A DNA stretch of 64,000 bases from Siniperca chuatsi (taxonomy: Eukaryota; Chordata; Actinopteri; Centrarchiformes; Sinipercidae), in assembly GCF_020085105.1 (NCBI RefSeq), contig NC_058048.1, forward strand, positions 4,704,362 to 4,768,361, read 5' to 3'. Below, piece after piece: positions 54,615-64,000 of this stretch. Position numbers and translations under genes: made by a program. The first letter of the stretch is position 1; each line of letters begins with the position of its first letter. The notes beneath the pieces were generated by a model. That model was not told the DNA's origin and made no database searches. It saw only the letters and a list, made by a program, of their open reading frames with translations.

Positions 54615-57600
54615 AGATACAAGCCAGAATTTGTTAGTATATTCACATACAGGGTATGGTCTCGAAGAGTTTGTCTTGTGCAAAATCAGCTTTCTTAATT
54701 GATTCATGTGTAGCTAATGCTGAATTTTGTGAGCATGGTAAAACATTTTGAAAATGTGAAATATTAATATTGAAGATAAATTGATCTGTTTCTTTGCAAA
54801 AATTCAAATTCAAGAAAACTAGAGCACTTTTTTAAAGCCAGACGGAATTCATAAAACACAAGTTAACAAAAGTTAAAGCTTGTAATTCTGTCTTCCGTTG
54901 GGACAGAGCTTATAACTGTCCAACGCAGGCTAGGTTGGTTATTTACTGTTATACTGCATGTATCATTCCATTGACCTACATTCATGTTTCCCAATGGAGA
55001 CAGATATTCTTAATTACATATCTGTGATCCACAAGATTAGATATTACATCTCACCAAGGCAGAAAACAATGGGTAAATGTCTTCCACAAACCACATTTTA
55101 CTGGAAACCTACATGTTGCAACTTAATAATTGATCAGATTGCATAACTGGATATCATATTCCCTGAAGGCACAACGGACACACTTGTCTTACACCAGTAG
55201 AGGTTGTTCAAAGAGCGAGGGTGGAGTTTCGCTGCACGTTATATAGAGATTATATTTAGTAAAGCGTTAAAGAGTCAAGGCTAAGGTTAAACTAATATTC
55301 AACTCTCAAAACCTCTCGAAGGATAGGTTCACAATTTTTTGTGAGTCTATCTTAATACAAAACTCACATGTGTACATTGAAAGTGTGATTGGTCGCTGTA
55401 ATTGTTTCTCCTGTGTCTTCGATGCCTGCCGCAAAGAGACCCGTTCTTAAAGCAATTTCAGTGGAAGGGATGGGGACAAAATCCTAGTTCCAAGGTTAAT
55501 GTACTCTCAGCTGAAACTAATATGAGGCTTCAGCAGTCATGAGCTATCAGTTATCAAATCAAGTGAGAAACTTTGAAAGTTACAGAGTTATTAGTACAAA
55601 ATTCCCTCTTTGTGTTGGTACTAAAACACCGTAACTTTGGTTTGATTTGACAAAATCAGACTGTTGAAGCCTCATGTTAGCTTCAGCTAAACCTGTGAGT
55701 GCAAGGACTGTGGATTTTGTCACCCATCACTTACACTGGAACTGCTATGAGAAGGGATCTCTGCAGCCAGTGTGGACAAGAGGAACAATTACAGTCATAC
55801 ATACATATGGGCATGTGATTATTGTTTTAAGATAGACTTGAAAAAAATGTGAACCTATCCTTTAATCTACTGTGTATTTGTTGGGTCCAGTTTAATGTAA
55901 TCCCGGGGTTGGGAGTAAACTGAGGCCAGGGACTGCAGGTGGAAAGCAGCTAGAAGCTAAATCTTTTCTCTTTATATGAGATGGATGTTGATTGCACGGT
56001 TCCTGACAAATACATTTAATAAAATGACAAAAATGTTATCTTGTGGTTTTGCTTCATTACTTAGGTCACAATTGAACAAACTCCATCTGTTGAGGAAGAC
56101 TGTGAGATGTTCTTTAAAGTTCAGAAAAGGCTAGTAAGTGGACCTTGAGTTAATTTTATTTATTTATTTATTTTGGTCATTATATAGGGGTTGTTTGTAA
56201 AGGCTTGTATTCATTTCTTCTTGGTCTTATGAGTTTCTTTTGAATCCACTTTCCCCCAAACTTCTTAATAATTTCCTACATTTCCCACAATGTCTCTCAA
56301 CAGCCAAAATATGAAGGCATGAAGGTGCACAGAAAAATGGCACAATTGTATTACCGCTTCAGAACAATGACGAAGAGAGTCAGGCCCGTTTTTTAAAATT
56401 ACAAAAGTAGCTGACAGAGGCTGTGGCTGCAGTGCAAAGGTTCATTGAGGAGACTGGTTATGCATAAAGCTGTGTCTCTGCCTTTACAATTTCCTAAATG
56501 AATCCTGTGGGATTGTTAAACATATGGCGGCTCTAGGTTAAAGCCCTCTCTCTGATTCTGAGGGGGTGACATCAAAAGCTTATGTTTAGACAATTTCATC
56601 ACATTAGTCCATTAATAGCTGTCCTAGAGCTTTCATTCATATCACATGATCTTCCTAAGTAGATGGAATTTGTTGGAAATCTTGTAAATGTTGTTTAAAA
56701 ATTTTAATTTTGACACCTACAATTCCATCCCAACTGGGCAACTCCATCGACTGTGTGATACTATCAAAAGTTCCAGAACAGCTACTAATGGACCATATGG
56801 TGAGATTGTTTTACCAACTGCTGTCTCCAAGGTCAAGAATGAACTTTAAACATTTTAAACATGAATTATTCATATATTTATTAGAATTTCTTATCATATA
56901 TTGGTTTATTTATCAGGGACAGTGCACATAATAAACAAAGCAGACTACAAATTAAACTTTTTTTTTTGTTTTTGTTCAACGTTATGAGAATGTGATTTAC
57001 ATTTCCCAATATATTTTGTATATATTCTGTCCAAGTTCACTTGTCATCCAGTTGTGTTCCTTTGGAGGCATGATTCACTGGACTGAATCATGGCAGGAAA
57101 TAATTTGATTTGTTTAAATTCAGCGTAAAGTAAGATTCTCACAATAGTGGAAAATCCTCCTGCCAGCACCTTTAAAGCTTGCTAATTAACATTTTATATG
57201 TCATTTGTTTAATCCATAGAAAAACCGAAGAGAAAAACACATCAAGCTGTGGTTTCACAGGGGCTATGTGCTGTCTTGGCTGGGCGCAATGACTTCCTGG
57301 AGTCTTGTCGTCACCGCGAGGTTGCCAGGCAACCAGCGAAAACTCCAGTAATTTACTGGCTCAGCCAAGAAATAGTTCCAGCAACTATTTGTACTATTTT
57401 GTACATGTTTTGTTTTTACATGTATTTTCCAAAATGTCAAACTATTCCTTTAATATGGTGGGATGCCTCCTGTGAATACAACATTACAGTGATTCCGAAC
57501 ACTGTCAGGTGAGATCTGTAGATTATCCATGTTGCAAACCTGGGCCAAAACTATCTGCATGGTATTATACCACTAGAGGTTGGTAGGAAAATGTGTTTTT

Positions 57601-59666
57601 TAATAATTTGGCCAAACTGACCCTTTAATAGCGATACCTAATAGCATTGCACTTACAGTAATAGCTTAAGTGCAATGTATTGATGTTTTTTTTTATTGTT
57701 TCCAAGGGTTTTGTTGTCACTGTGAGGTTGCCAAGCAACCAGCATAAACTCCAGGAAATCAATGCGCCCTGTAAAGAATTAGTTCCAGCATGCAACCCCT
57801 CTTAAAACCACCACTTATTTTGACATGTTTGTTTATGTAGCATACACACATCAGAGTGGTGTTCATTTTTTCATCTAACTCGTGACAAGAAAGAGAAAAG
57901 AAATTTCACAAAATGTCGAACTATTCCTTTAATATGGCGGGATGAACGTGAACATAGTATTACAGTGATTAAGCACATTGGATTCATTTAAAAACATTGG
58001 ATTTAAACCTAGAGAGGCACCCCGAGGACCCTCAAAGGTCAAAAGTACACAAGAGAAATGAATTCTTAAAGGGTTCAACCCTTGAATGATATCAAATATG
58101 AGTTTCAAAATAAATGTTCATGTTCCACAGAAATGCTCTCATAGTGAAAGATGAGTATTATCAATTACATTTTGTAACCTATTGGAAGATAACAAGTGAT
58201 GCTTCATGTTTCTTTCTCTCTTATCAAAGGGGGGGAATGAGGGGAGTTTGTGCACGTGTGTTTGTGTGTGCACGTGTTGTGTCTGTCTTCTCCTGGTCTG
58301 GTATGTGTAATAAATAGCAAGTGGGAGGGCTCTTTGGCAGGGCTACAAGTTATTTTGCATAGGGCTGTGTGCCCAGCCCTGGAGCCATGCAGGGAATGGC
58401 TGTAACTGTCACGGAAAAACACCTGGATTATATAAAGACAACCCTCCCCCCCCTCCTCACTCTGGGATAGGCCCTGGGTCCTGACACATCCTGATGTGAA
58501 AGGGGGCCCTTCCTTTCAGCTCTAGAAAATGCTATCTACAACTTATTGAATAATTGTTGGAAAAATTACTCCCCAAAGAACAATCTTGTTGCAGCTCGAT
58601 TCTCGTGTTGCAGCTTCTGCTCGACAGAGTTCACTTTTACAAGCAACAACATGCGTCTGGAGGTTCAGCCATGTGCATTTCTTTTGATCTCTGCAATGGG
58701 CTCCCTGCTGCAGAGATCAAAAGAAGCATAAAGATCATTGACTCTGTCATCTACATGACAGGTCTGATGAGTGAAGAATGTCGGCCTGGAGTGTTAAAGT
58801 GATAAATCATCAGGACGCAATAAAGGAAGCGTTATTAGAAATGCAACATGTCATTTAGACATTATTTGGCAGTACATCGTGTGTTTGTGATGGAAACTGT
58901 TCTAGGACAACACCCCGAATAAAGTTCCTGAACTTGAGTTCAGTTAAAGACCTAGCTGTCACTGTCACAGCCCTGACAAGAAATGTTGGGGGTTTTGTTT
59001 TTCAGACTTAAAAGTAGTTCTGCTCCTTTTCTCTACTTTATATTATTCTTGAATTTCACAGACTCTAAATTTTGAGTATATTTTCAATATCTGAAAATCT
59101 CACAAAGCACAGGTTTGAAATGTTTGATTAGTCAGACAGCACATTATCCTGAGCAATCATTGCTCCACACTGTAACTGCTGCTACAGTAAATCCTGTGCT
59201 TCTTATTTGTTTAATGACTAACGATGCTGTGATAAAGGTCCAGGGAAGAATGTGGTTTCAGTGTTTGCGAGGCCCAAAGAAAGGGTGGAGGGCCAACGTA
59301 TATTCCCAAAACCTATGCAAAACCTTGTCTTGTTATGTATAAAATGTGTCAGGCCCTACGTATGTCATGTATGCTGAAGAATTCAGAATGTTTTACTCAA
59401 ATGTACACCTGTTTTCAAATGTCACAAAACTGAGTAAAAAATCACAATGTGCAACTGATCACAAAATATATTAATCATCCAAAGTGCATTATAAAATGCA
59501 TTATGTTACGTTAATGTCACGTGTCATGTTGTCCTCACCGCAGTAGGGGGCGTTGTCTTGGCGCTGTGCGGCTCCAGACTCCGCTTCCTCCGCAGCAGCT
59601 CTTTGACTGGATCTCTGACTCGAACACCTTGGTACGGTCTGGACCTGGCCAGTGCTGATGGTGGCG
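52211..59666 (-). CDS. pou2af1: POU class 2 associating factor 1 (OCA-B/OBF-1/BOB.1), exons 2-5
   Basis: Minus-strand exons: 59666-59539, 54402-54363, 54232-53955, 52639-52211; 875 nt after exon 1, all GT-AG and in frame. Exon 2 encodes RPYQGVRVRDPVKELLRRKR, almost identical to human POU2AF1 (PYQGVRVKEPVKELLRRKRG). Downstream matches I recognise include CPSYT...LTY...PLLTN in exon 4 (human CPSYTVVGPSSVLTYASPPLITN), LTYLPWAQPL in exon 5 (human LTYFPWPQPL) and an acidic C-terminal LLDKLLED (human IDKLLLEEED). Known role: lymphoid coactivator that binds the POU domains of OCT1/OCT2 with octamer DNA and supports germinal-centre B-cell responses. The coding start exon is uncertain; a candidate is listed separately. 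The gene is convergent with pou2af2/3, as in mammals. Confidence 0.94.
53955..54232 (-). CDS. pou2af1: pou2af1 exon 4
   Basis: The acceptor is CTGAAATTCAG and the donor GTGAGT. The 278 nt run phase 1 to 0. It starts IFGSDVAEPSTVVSDGG and ends CPSYTMLTYTHTPLLTNFG, closely parallel to human POU2AF1. ADVYMQ matches human ADMYVQ. Confidence 0.92.
54363..54402 (-). CDS. pou2af1: pou2af1 exon 3 (40 nt)
   Basis: The acceptor is TTTGTTTTAG and the donor GTACAT. The exon runs phase 0 to 1 and encodes DVVTHNSQSSYTQ plus one base of Gly. This fits human TAVVLPHQPLATYTT in position. It has the same 40-nt length and phase as pou2af2 exon 3. Confidence 0.87.
54583..54611. repeat. (GT)n in pou2af1 intron 2
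   Basis: A pure dinucleotide run 180 bp upstream (coding sense) of exon 3. Confidence 0.9.
55319..55865. mobile_element. Foldback repeat, complete copy (547 bp)
   Basis: It starts AAGGATAGGTTCACAATTTT and ends with the inverse (GTGAACCTATCCTTT). The two halves are complementary over much of their length, including GGATTTTGTC...CCCATCACTTAC and its inverse. No ORF. Related copies lie at 22339-22740 and 37740-38152. Confidence 0.7.
57130..57445. repeat. Dispersed repeat, 3' half, copy A
   Basis: TTTGTTTAATCCATAG, CGCGAGGTTGCCAGGCAACC and CAAACTATTCCTTTAATATG follow the pattern of the 46.6-kb element; 5' half absent. Confidence 0.5.
57700..57940. repeat. Dispersed repeat, 3' half, copy B
   Basis: It repeats GTGAGGTTGCCAAGCAACCA to GAACTATTCCTTTAATATGG and the following GCGGGATG flank of copy A, about 440 bp downstream of it. 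Confidence 0.5.
59539..59666 (-). CDS. pou2af1: pou2af1 exon 2, OCA/POU-binding peptide
   Basis: On the minus strand the acceptor is GGCCTTTCCAG and the donor GTGAGG. The 128 nt run phase 1 to 0 and encode PPSALARSRPYQGVRVRDPV, then KELLRRKRSLEPHSAKTTPPTA. Two leading bases require a phase-1 first exon, as in the paralogues. Confidence 0.94.
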
Positions 59667-59770
59667 CTGGAAAGGCCAGAAACCAAGAAAGAGAGAGAAA
59701 TGGACACACATGACCTCCTGTCCCTGTGGTTGTCCTGAGGCAGTCTCTGTGATGGACATGATGAGTTCAC

Positions 59771-59807
59771 AGTTGAATGGTGGCTCAGTAGGCTCGCTAA
59801 GCTGCAT
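59771..59807 (-). CDS. pou2af1: Candidate pou2af1 exon 1
   Basis: The minus-strand ATG at 59807 opens 12 codons (MQLSEPTEPPFN) plus one base, ending at a GTGAAC donor in the phase 1 that exon 2 needs. The intron would be 104 nt. The short Pro/Glu-rich N-terminus is in keeping with human MLWQKPTAPEQ, but the donor and Kozak context are weak. A first exon further upstream, for example near the CpG-rich patch at 60.95-61.1 kb, is equally possible. Confidence 0.3.
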
Positions 59808-60954
59808 GTGTTCTGACTGTCAAAGCTGACTCTGAAATCAGTGAGTTTGAAACAAGACATGACAGTAAAAAATAAACCTGGTATTATAAGACTTGACTAT
59901 GAGCATAGGCTGATATAAATACTGACAATAAATATTCAGTACATACACAAGTGTTCCACATTATCATACAGTAAGTAGTAATATCTTACATCATCATCAG
60001 TCACAGTCAATTCACTTTGAACCCATGACATCTACTGCAAATGATGTGCAATATGCATTAAAACAGGAAATGACAGCATGAGAAATAACACTGTCCACTC
60101 ATTTTCAGTAACATGATGAACATAGATTTGCTATATGGGCTGCTACTGCATCCTTTTAAACATATATCATTACAATAAGAAAAAAACAATGGAAACACCC
60201 TCTCATCTGTATGTTGTTTATCAACAGACTGTGAGATCTGTGGATCCTTTTTTACCTCGACTATGGCCCAAACCATGCTGCTGGTTTCTTTGGACCCATT
60301 TTTATGCTGTAAAACAGTCCTGAATCCCAAAGGGGTGCCAAGATAATTAACAGGACAGGAGAGCATTGCAATATTACTATTTCTTCTAGACAAAATTCTG
60401 TTTGTTTTTCTTGACTTTTCTCAAATAATTCCTTTTTTTTTTTTTCTTTTTTTTTTTGTTAAATACAGGATTAAACCCTTTCAGATCTCCAAAACATATT
60501 AGGGGTGAGGAAATGACTGCTCATGACATCCTAAACCTGTGACAATGGGTCACATGTAGACACTGCTTCATTTTAAGGTGAGCCAAAGGTTGGGAAACAC
60601 TGTTATAAAATGCTCAAAATATTAAGATTGAAAGTTCATTGTTGATCTCGGAAACAGCAGCTGATAAAGCCCATGAGTAACTGTTTTGGGGCTTTTGATC
60701 TATCACATGATCTTCCTCTGCATGGAGTGTGCCTAGTATATATACAGAGGTCCTCTATACACAGTATACTATATACACACACAAAGGAGATGTATAACAG
60801 GATAACTCCAGAAGGGAAATGAAGTTGTGCTTGTACTCATGAGCTCTGAGGTATTCTGGCACACAAGCATCAGCAGGCCTCTTGGCTCCTTGTACAGACA
60901 GTGTGGCGCAATCTGGAAGTAACCAATTCTTTCACCAGTCAGTCAGTTTGTTTC

Positions 60955-61110
60955 CAAATGCGCGCACACACCATGCGCCAGAGGCCCCAACGCACACGCA
61001 TGTTTCAGAGTTGCCACCGCGAGCGTGTGTGCGTTTGGCCCAACAGCGCAATGATAACCCGGTGCCACGGTTTAGAAACGAATCAACTGCAGAGGAGTCG
61101 GTTTAAAATT
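60955..61110. promoter_or_regulatory. CpG-rich patch upstream of pou2af1
   Basis: A short GC/CpG-dense stretch (GCGCGCACACACC, CACCGCGAGCGTGTGTGCG) about 1.3 kb 5' of pou2af1 exon 2 on the coding strand, next to a GT array. It is a candidate promoter or upstream first exon of pou2af1. Confidence 0.3.
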
Positions 61111-61116
61111 GAATAC

Positions 61117-61117
<1 letters not shown>

Positions 61118-61149
<32 letters not shown>
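61118..61149. repeat. (GT)n next to the CpG-rich patch upstream of pou2af1
   Basis: A pure dinucleotide run following AATACGC. Confidence 0.9.
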
Positions 61150-61150
<1 letters not shown>

Positions 61151-61989
61151 CGGGGGTTTCAGCGATTTCGCGCTTCAGTATAACCGAAAACTCCATAACA
61201 GCTACTGTACTAATACATGAGCTTGTTTTGTCAACTGTTCAAAATAAATTGACTGGAAATCTAAAATCTGTGCAAAATACTCCAAGCAGCTTCTCCTGTC
61301 ACTGTGAGCGTGGAATTCAAGAAGTGTAGTACAGACGTTAAAAATCTATCTATGGCAACGCTGCACAGAATGCAACTAAATTAATAACATACAAAGTTAT
61401 ATTAACAACATGCACAGTGTCCTTAGTCTAATTTTTTGATTCTTTTTTTTATTTATGCCACTTTGAAAAAAAAGAATCTGACAAAAACAGCTAAATAAAT
61501 GTTTAATGAGATCATTTCTTGACCTAAATCTCAATTTGATCACCACACAGACTGCAATCAAACAATCCTCTCTATCCATAATAGTTATTGAAAGCATGGT
61601 GATCATTAGCATTCATTAGATTTTATAACCTTTTTGCAAGAAAGGTAAAATGATTATGGGCAATTGTGATACTTCTGTTATTATGATCATGCATTCTAAT
61701 GCCTTATTATGACTGTTCTTGCAAAGCATCATAATATATTATGAAGGCTTTTAGCAACTCTGCATGTGTTATAATGTTTTATGTAGATATGTAATGCATT
61801 ATAGATATGGGTTGAATTCTAAAATCTAAAAATCTAAACAATTTTAAATGATACCAGTATTCATTGTCTCACATCTAACTCAACAAAATATTTCAGTAGT
61901 ATTTAAGTTGGTTGCAATTTAATGCCCATGGTGGCACCTGCTGTGGTTGCAGTTGATCTGTGAACCAGTACACTCATTAGAGGTAACAG

Positions 61990-61995
61990 TTTATT
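61990..61995 (-). terminator. Possible poly(A) signal of the 62.3-63.0 kb ORF
   Basis: TTTATT on + (AATAAA on -) lies about 280 nt past the stop of the unrecognised minus-strand ORF. Confidence 0.35.
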
Positions 61996-62273
61996 GCCTT
62001 TCCCACCATCATAAAGATTTTCTGTACTTATGCACTATATTCATTTGAATATTTCACTAATAAACATGGGCTTTCACTGTCCTCTGGAGCCATGCAGACA
62101 GAGACTGCAGGTTAAATGGTCCAAATGTTGACAACGAATGACTTCCTGCAAGTATAAACATGAGGAGAAATCTGATCTGACAGAGAGGGCCTCTTTTGAA
62201 AAAACTCAAAATCAACAGCGCTGTACACTGTGAAACTGCACACAGTGCCGTCAGTCAGCACGGCCCTACGAAG

Positions 62274-62960
62274 TCATTGAGCGTTATGACATTTTCCCTC
62301 ACAGCAGTGCAGCAGTGTGAACTCTCTGCAGATGGAGGATGATCTACGTACATGCACCACAACAGCTGTCATGAATCCCAAATAGACAAAAAGGATACTG
62401 GTCACTATTTGATCAGTTCTATGACAGTTACAGCCGGGGAAGTATTTGTGGTACCATGCTGTTTCTAAATCGTGCTTTATATTTGAATATGGACTGTGCT
62501 CTATACCTCCAAGTTGGTACAAAATTCCATCCATCAATTCGATCATAGTTCTATCATAACATCCATCTCCCCAGTCTTCCTGTCCCTGCCTCAAACGCTC
62601 AGCCATAAACAAAACTGTGTCGTCTGAGTCTGAGAAAGACTGAAAGGGTGAGCGAAGTGACACTTTAAGCACTGAGAAAAGTGATCTGCACCATGGCTCC
62701 GCATCACTCTGACTTTCACCCTCGCTTGTCCATCTTCCTCCACTTTCACTTTTTATAGGGGGGACAGGGGCACATGTAACCCCACTAACACTGATCTCGT
62801 CAGTTGTACATACGTCATGTTTGTGCACGCCTGTGTTGCTACATGTGCAATTATTGAATTTGCACTTTAGTTTAGCCCACTGTACGCTGTCTTGAACTAG
62901 GAAAATTGAGTCGTACAACACCTGAACAACGCCTGTGCTTACTGTACGTGGCACTGGCAT
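62274..62960 (-). CDS. Unrecognised single-pass membrane protein ORF, 228 codons
   Basis: This is a long intron-less minus-strand frame in otherwise AT-rich DNA, and I do not recognise its family. Visible traits: cysteine-rich N-terminal third (Cys33, 38, 40, 51, 63), one N-glycosylation sequon at Asn37 (NCT), an amphipathic middle (about 90-170), CNC at 177-179, one hydrophobic segment at about 184-204 (QIVTSILFVYLGFMTAVVVH) followed by Arg-Arg, and a Cys-rich tail (CREFTLLHCCEGKC). There is no clear signal peptide. The ATG has a poor Kozak context. A good acceptor (TTTCTTTATGCCAG) ends at 62954, so this could be the terminal exon of a gene extending beyond the right edge. Alternatively a TATA-like palindrome lies about 70 bp upstream. 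AATAAA on - lies about 280 nt after the stop. It lies 2.6 kb upstream of pou2af1 exon 2 on the same strand. It could be a chance ORF or part of a mobile element. Confidence 0.45.
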   Translation of the reverse strand: MPVPRTVSTGVVQVLYDSIFLVQDSVQWAKLKCKFNNCTCSNTGVHKHDVCTTDEISVSGVTCAPVPPIKSESGGRWTSEGESQSDAEPWCRSLFSVLKVSLRSPFQSFSDSDDTVLFMAERLRQGQEDWGDGCYDRTMIELMDGILYQLGGIEHSPYSNIKHDLETAWYHKYFPGCNCHRTDQIVTSILFVYLGFMTAVVVHVRRSSSICREFTLLHCCEGKCHNAQ

Positions 62961-63023
62961 AAAGAAATTACTTCCATGTACTACTATGTCCTCAGACTTA
63001 TGAGATTCAGTGTATTATGTATA

Positions 63024-63043
63024 TTTATTTATATAAATAAATA
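63024..63043 (-). promoter_or_regulatory. TATA-like palindrome upstream of the 62.3-63.0 kb ORF
   Basis: A palindromic TTTATTTATATAAATAAA stretch sits 65-80 bp 5' of the minus-strand ATG at 62960. It could serve as a TATA element, but AT-rich palindromes are common here. Confidence 0.25.
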
Positions 63044-63149
63044 TAACCTGCCTGATTATTCATATTACATTACTGTATATCCCCAAGTTTTGTATGGTAT
63101 AGTATTGTATGTTTTAGGTCATAAACCAAAATATTGGGGAAATTAAAAT

Positions 63150-63480
63150 TTGACCTGACGATGGTGCTAGATGAAAAGTTAGAGGATCACCAAAGTCAGC
63201 AGAATTTATCCTCTCGGGAACTTGAATATCTGTAGCAAATTCCATGACAATACACCCAACAGACATATCAGACATCTAGATATGTCACTAAAAAACAAAA
63301 ATGTCAACCTGCTGGTGGCGCTAGAGGAAGAGTAACTGGATCATCAAAGTTATGAGGATTGATCCTCTGGGGACCATGAATGTCTTTACAAAATTTCATG
63401 GCAATCCATCTAATAGTTGTTGAGTTGTTAATACAGTCTGGACCAAAGTGGTGGATGGACGGACGGGACTACAGACCAGA
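63150..63480. repeat. Two related units of a dispersed repeat
   Basis: Two head-to-tail units (GGTGCTAGATGAAAAG..., GGTGGCGCTAGAGGAAGAG...) share ATCACCAAAG/ATCATCAAAG, CCTCTGGGGACCATGAATGT and ATGGCAATCCATC, a common fish repeat. Confidence 0.5.
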
Positions 63481-63668
63481 ATTTGCAGCCACCTTGGTGA
63501 ACAAATGGATGTATTATGAACTGTGATACAGTTCTTTGGCACAGTTTAAGTCAGTATAAGTTACAGACTCAGTTCTTTGTAGATTATTTTGTGTTTGGTA
63601 CATGGTTAAACTAGTTTACAAATTTACAAATTTTAGTCTTTTTCAAAGTGTCTTGATTTCAACATGTA

Positions 63669-64000
63669 CAGTGGTGTGCAAAAGTGTTTGCCCCCTTCCT
63701 GATTTCTTTTTTTTTTTTTGCATGTTTGTCACACTTATATGTTTCAGATCATCAAACAAATTTAAATATTAGTCAAAGATAACACAAGTAAACACAAAAT
63801 GCAGTTTTTAAATGAAGGTTGTTGTTATTAAGGGAAAACAAAATCCAAACCTACATGGCCCTGTGTGAAATAGTGATTGCCCCCTAAACCTAATAACTGG
63901 TTGGGCCACCCACCCATTTTGTGTTTACTTATGTTATCTATGACTAATATTTAAATAAGTTTGATGATCTGAAAAATTTGAGTGTGACAAACATGCAAAA
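63669..64000 (-). mobile_element. Hairpin derivative of the same Tc1-like element, cut by the window edge
   Basis: 63669-63910 is the reverse complement of the right end of the 17.2-18.0 kb element (about 17757-17989), starting CAGTGGTGTGCAAAAGTG. From about 63916 the same end sequence reappears in the opposite orientation and runs off the window. The two arms make a large palindrome, a foldback MITE with no transposase. Confidence 0.8.

Larger units (their letters stand above)
54403..59538 (-). other. pou2af1 intron 2 (5.1 kb)
   Basis: It holds a (GT)n, a complete foldback element, two tandem repeat halves (57.1-57.95 kb) and diverged repeat fragments. No embedded gene was recognised. Confidence 0.65.
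59810..62270. other. pou2af1 upstream region
   Basis: AT-rich except the CpG patch near 61 kb. TATATATA-like sequences lie at 60737-60775. No first exon could be fixed. Confidence 0.4.

Overview
The window is vertebrate nuclear DNA, almost certainly from a ray-finned fish. It is AT-rich, and most of it is introns, intergenic DNA, microsatellites and degraded transposons of types I recognise from teleost genomes: Tc1/mariner relics, a tRNA-derived SINE, LINE 3' ends, short-TIR and foldback elements, and a DIRS-like relic. There is no bacterial or organellar gene organisation. Species cannot be fixed from the sequence; the repeat types suggest a spiny-rayed (percomorph) teleost, which is inference.

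The main content is a complete three-gene POU2AF (OCA) coactivator cluster. pou2af2 (OCA-T1, human C11orf53) lies on the + strand at 13342-24378. pou2af3 (OCA-T2, human COLCA2) lies on the + strand at 28593-33388. pou2af1 (OCA-B/OBF-1/BOB.1) lies on the - strand at 52211 to at least 59666. Each has a diagnostic exon 2 carrying the POU/octamer-binding peptide (PYQGVRV or VYQGVRV, followed by VKELL or VKDLL). Splicing was reconstructed by hand. All three genes share one architecture: tiny exon 1, exon 2 (phase 1 in, 0 out), 40-52 nt exon 3 (0 to 1), about 300 nt exon 4 (1 to 0) and a terminal exon 5. Order and orientation match human 11q23 (C11orf53 and COLCA2 on one strand, POU2AF1 on the other). 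In mammals these proteins are octamer-dependent coactivators of POU2F1/2 in B cells (POU2AF1) and of POU2F3 in tuft cells (POU2AF2/3).

Layout: 1-13.2 kb is repeat-rich flank with one possible orphan first exon (2658). 13.3-24.4 kb is pou2af2, with an 800-bp Tc1 relic and a LINE fragment in intron 2. 24.4-28.6 kb is intergenic. 28.6-33.4 kb is pou2af3, with a CpG-rich block in intron 1 and large microsatellites beside exons 2 and 4. 33.4-52.2 kb is intergenic with a 452-bp TIR element, a candidate coding exon with a consensus Kozak site (45835), a GATA array and a DIRS-like relic. 52.2-59.7 kb is pou2af1. 60-64 kb holds an unrecognised 228-codon minus-strand ORF with one predicted membrane segment (62274-62960), dispersed repeats and a hairpin derivative of the Tc1-like element at the right edge.

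Four perfect octamers (ATGCAAAT or its complement) cluster within 2.1 kb around pou2af2 exon 1. This suggests, without proving, that the cluster responds to the POU2F factors its own products co-activate.
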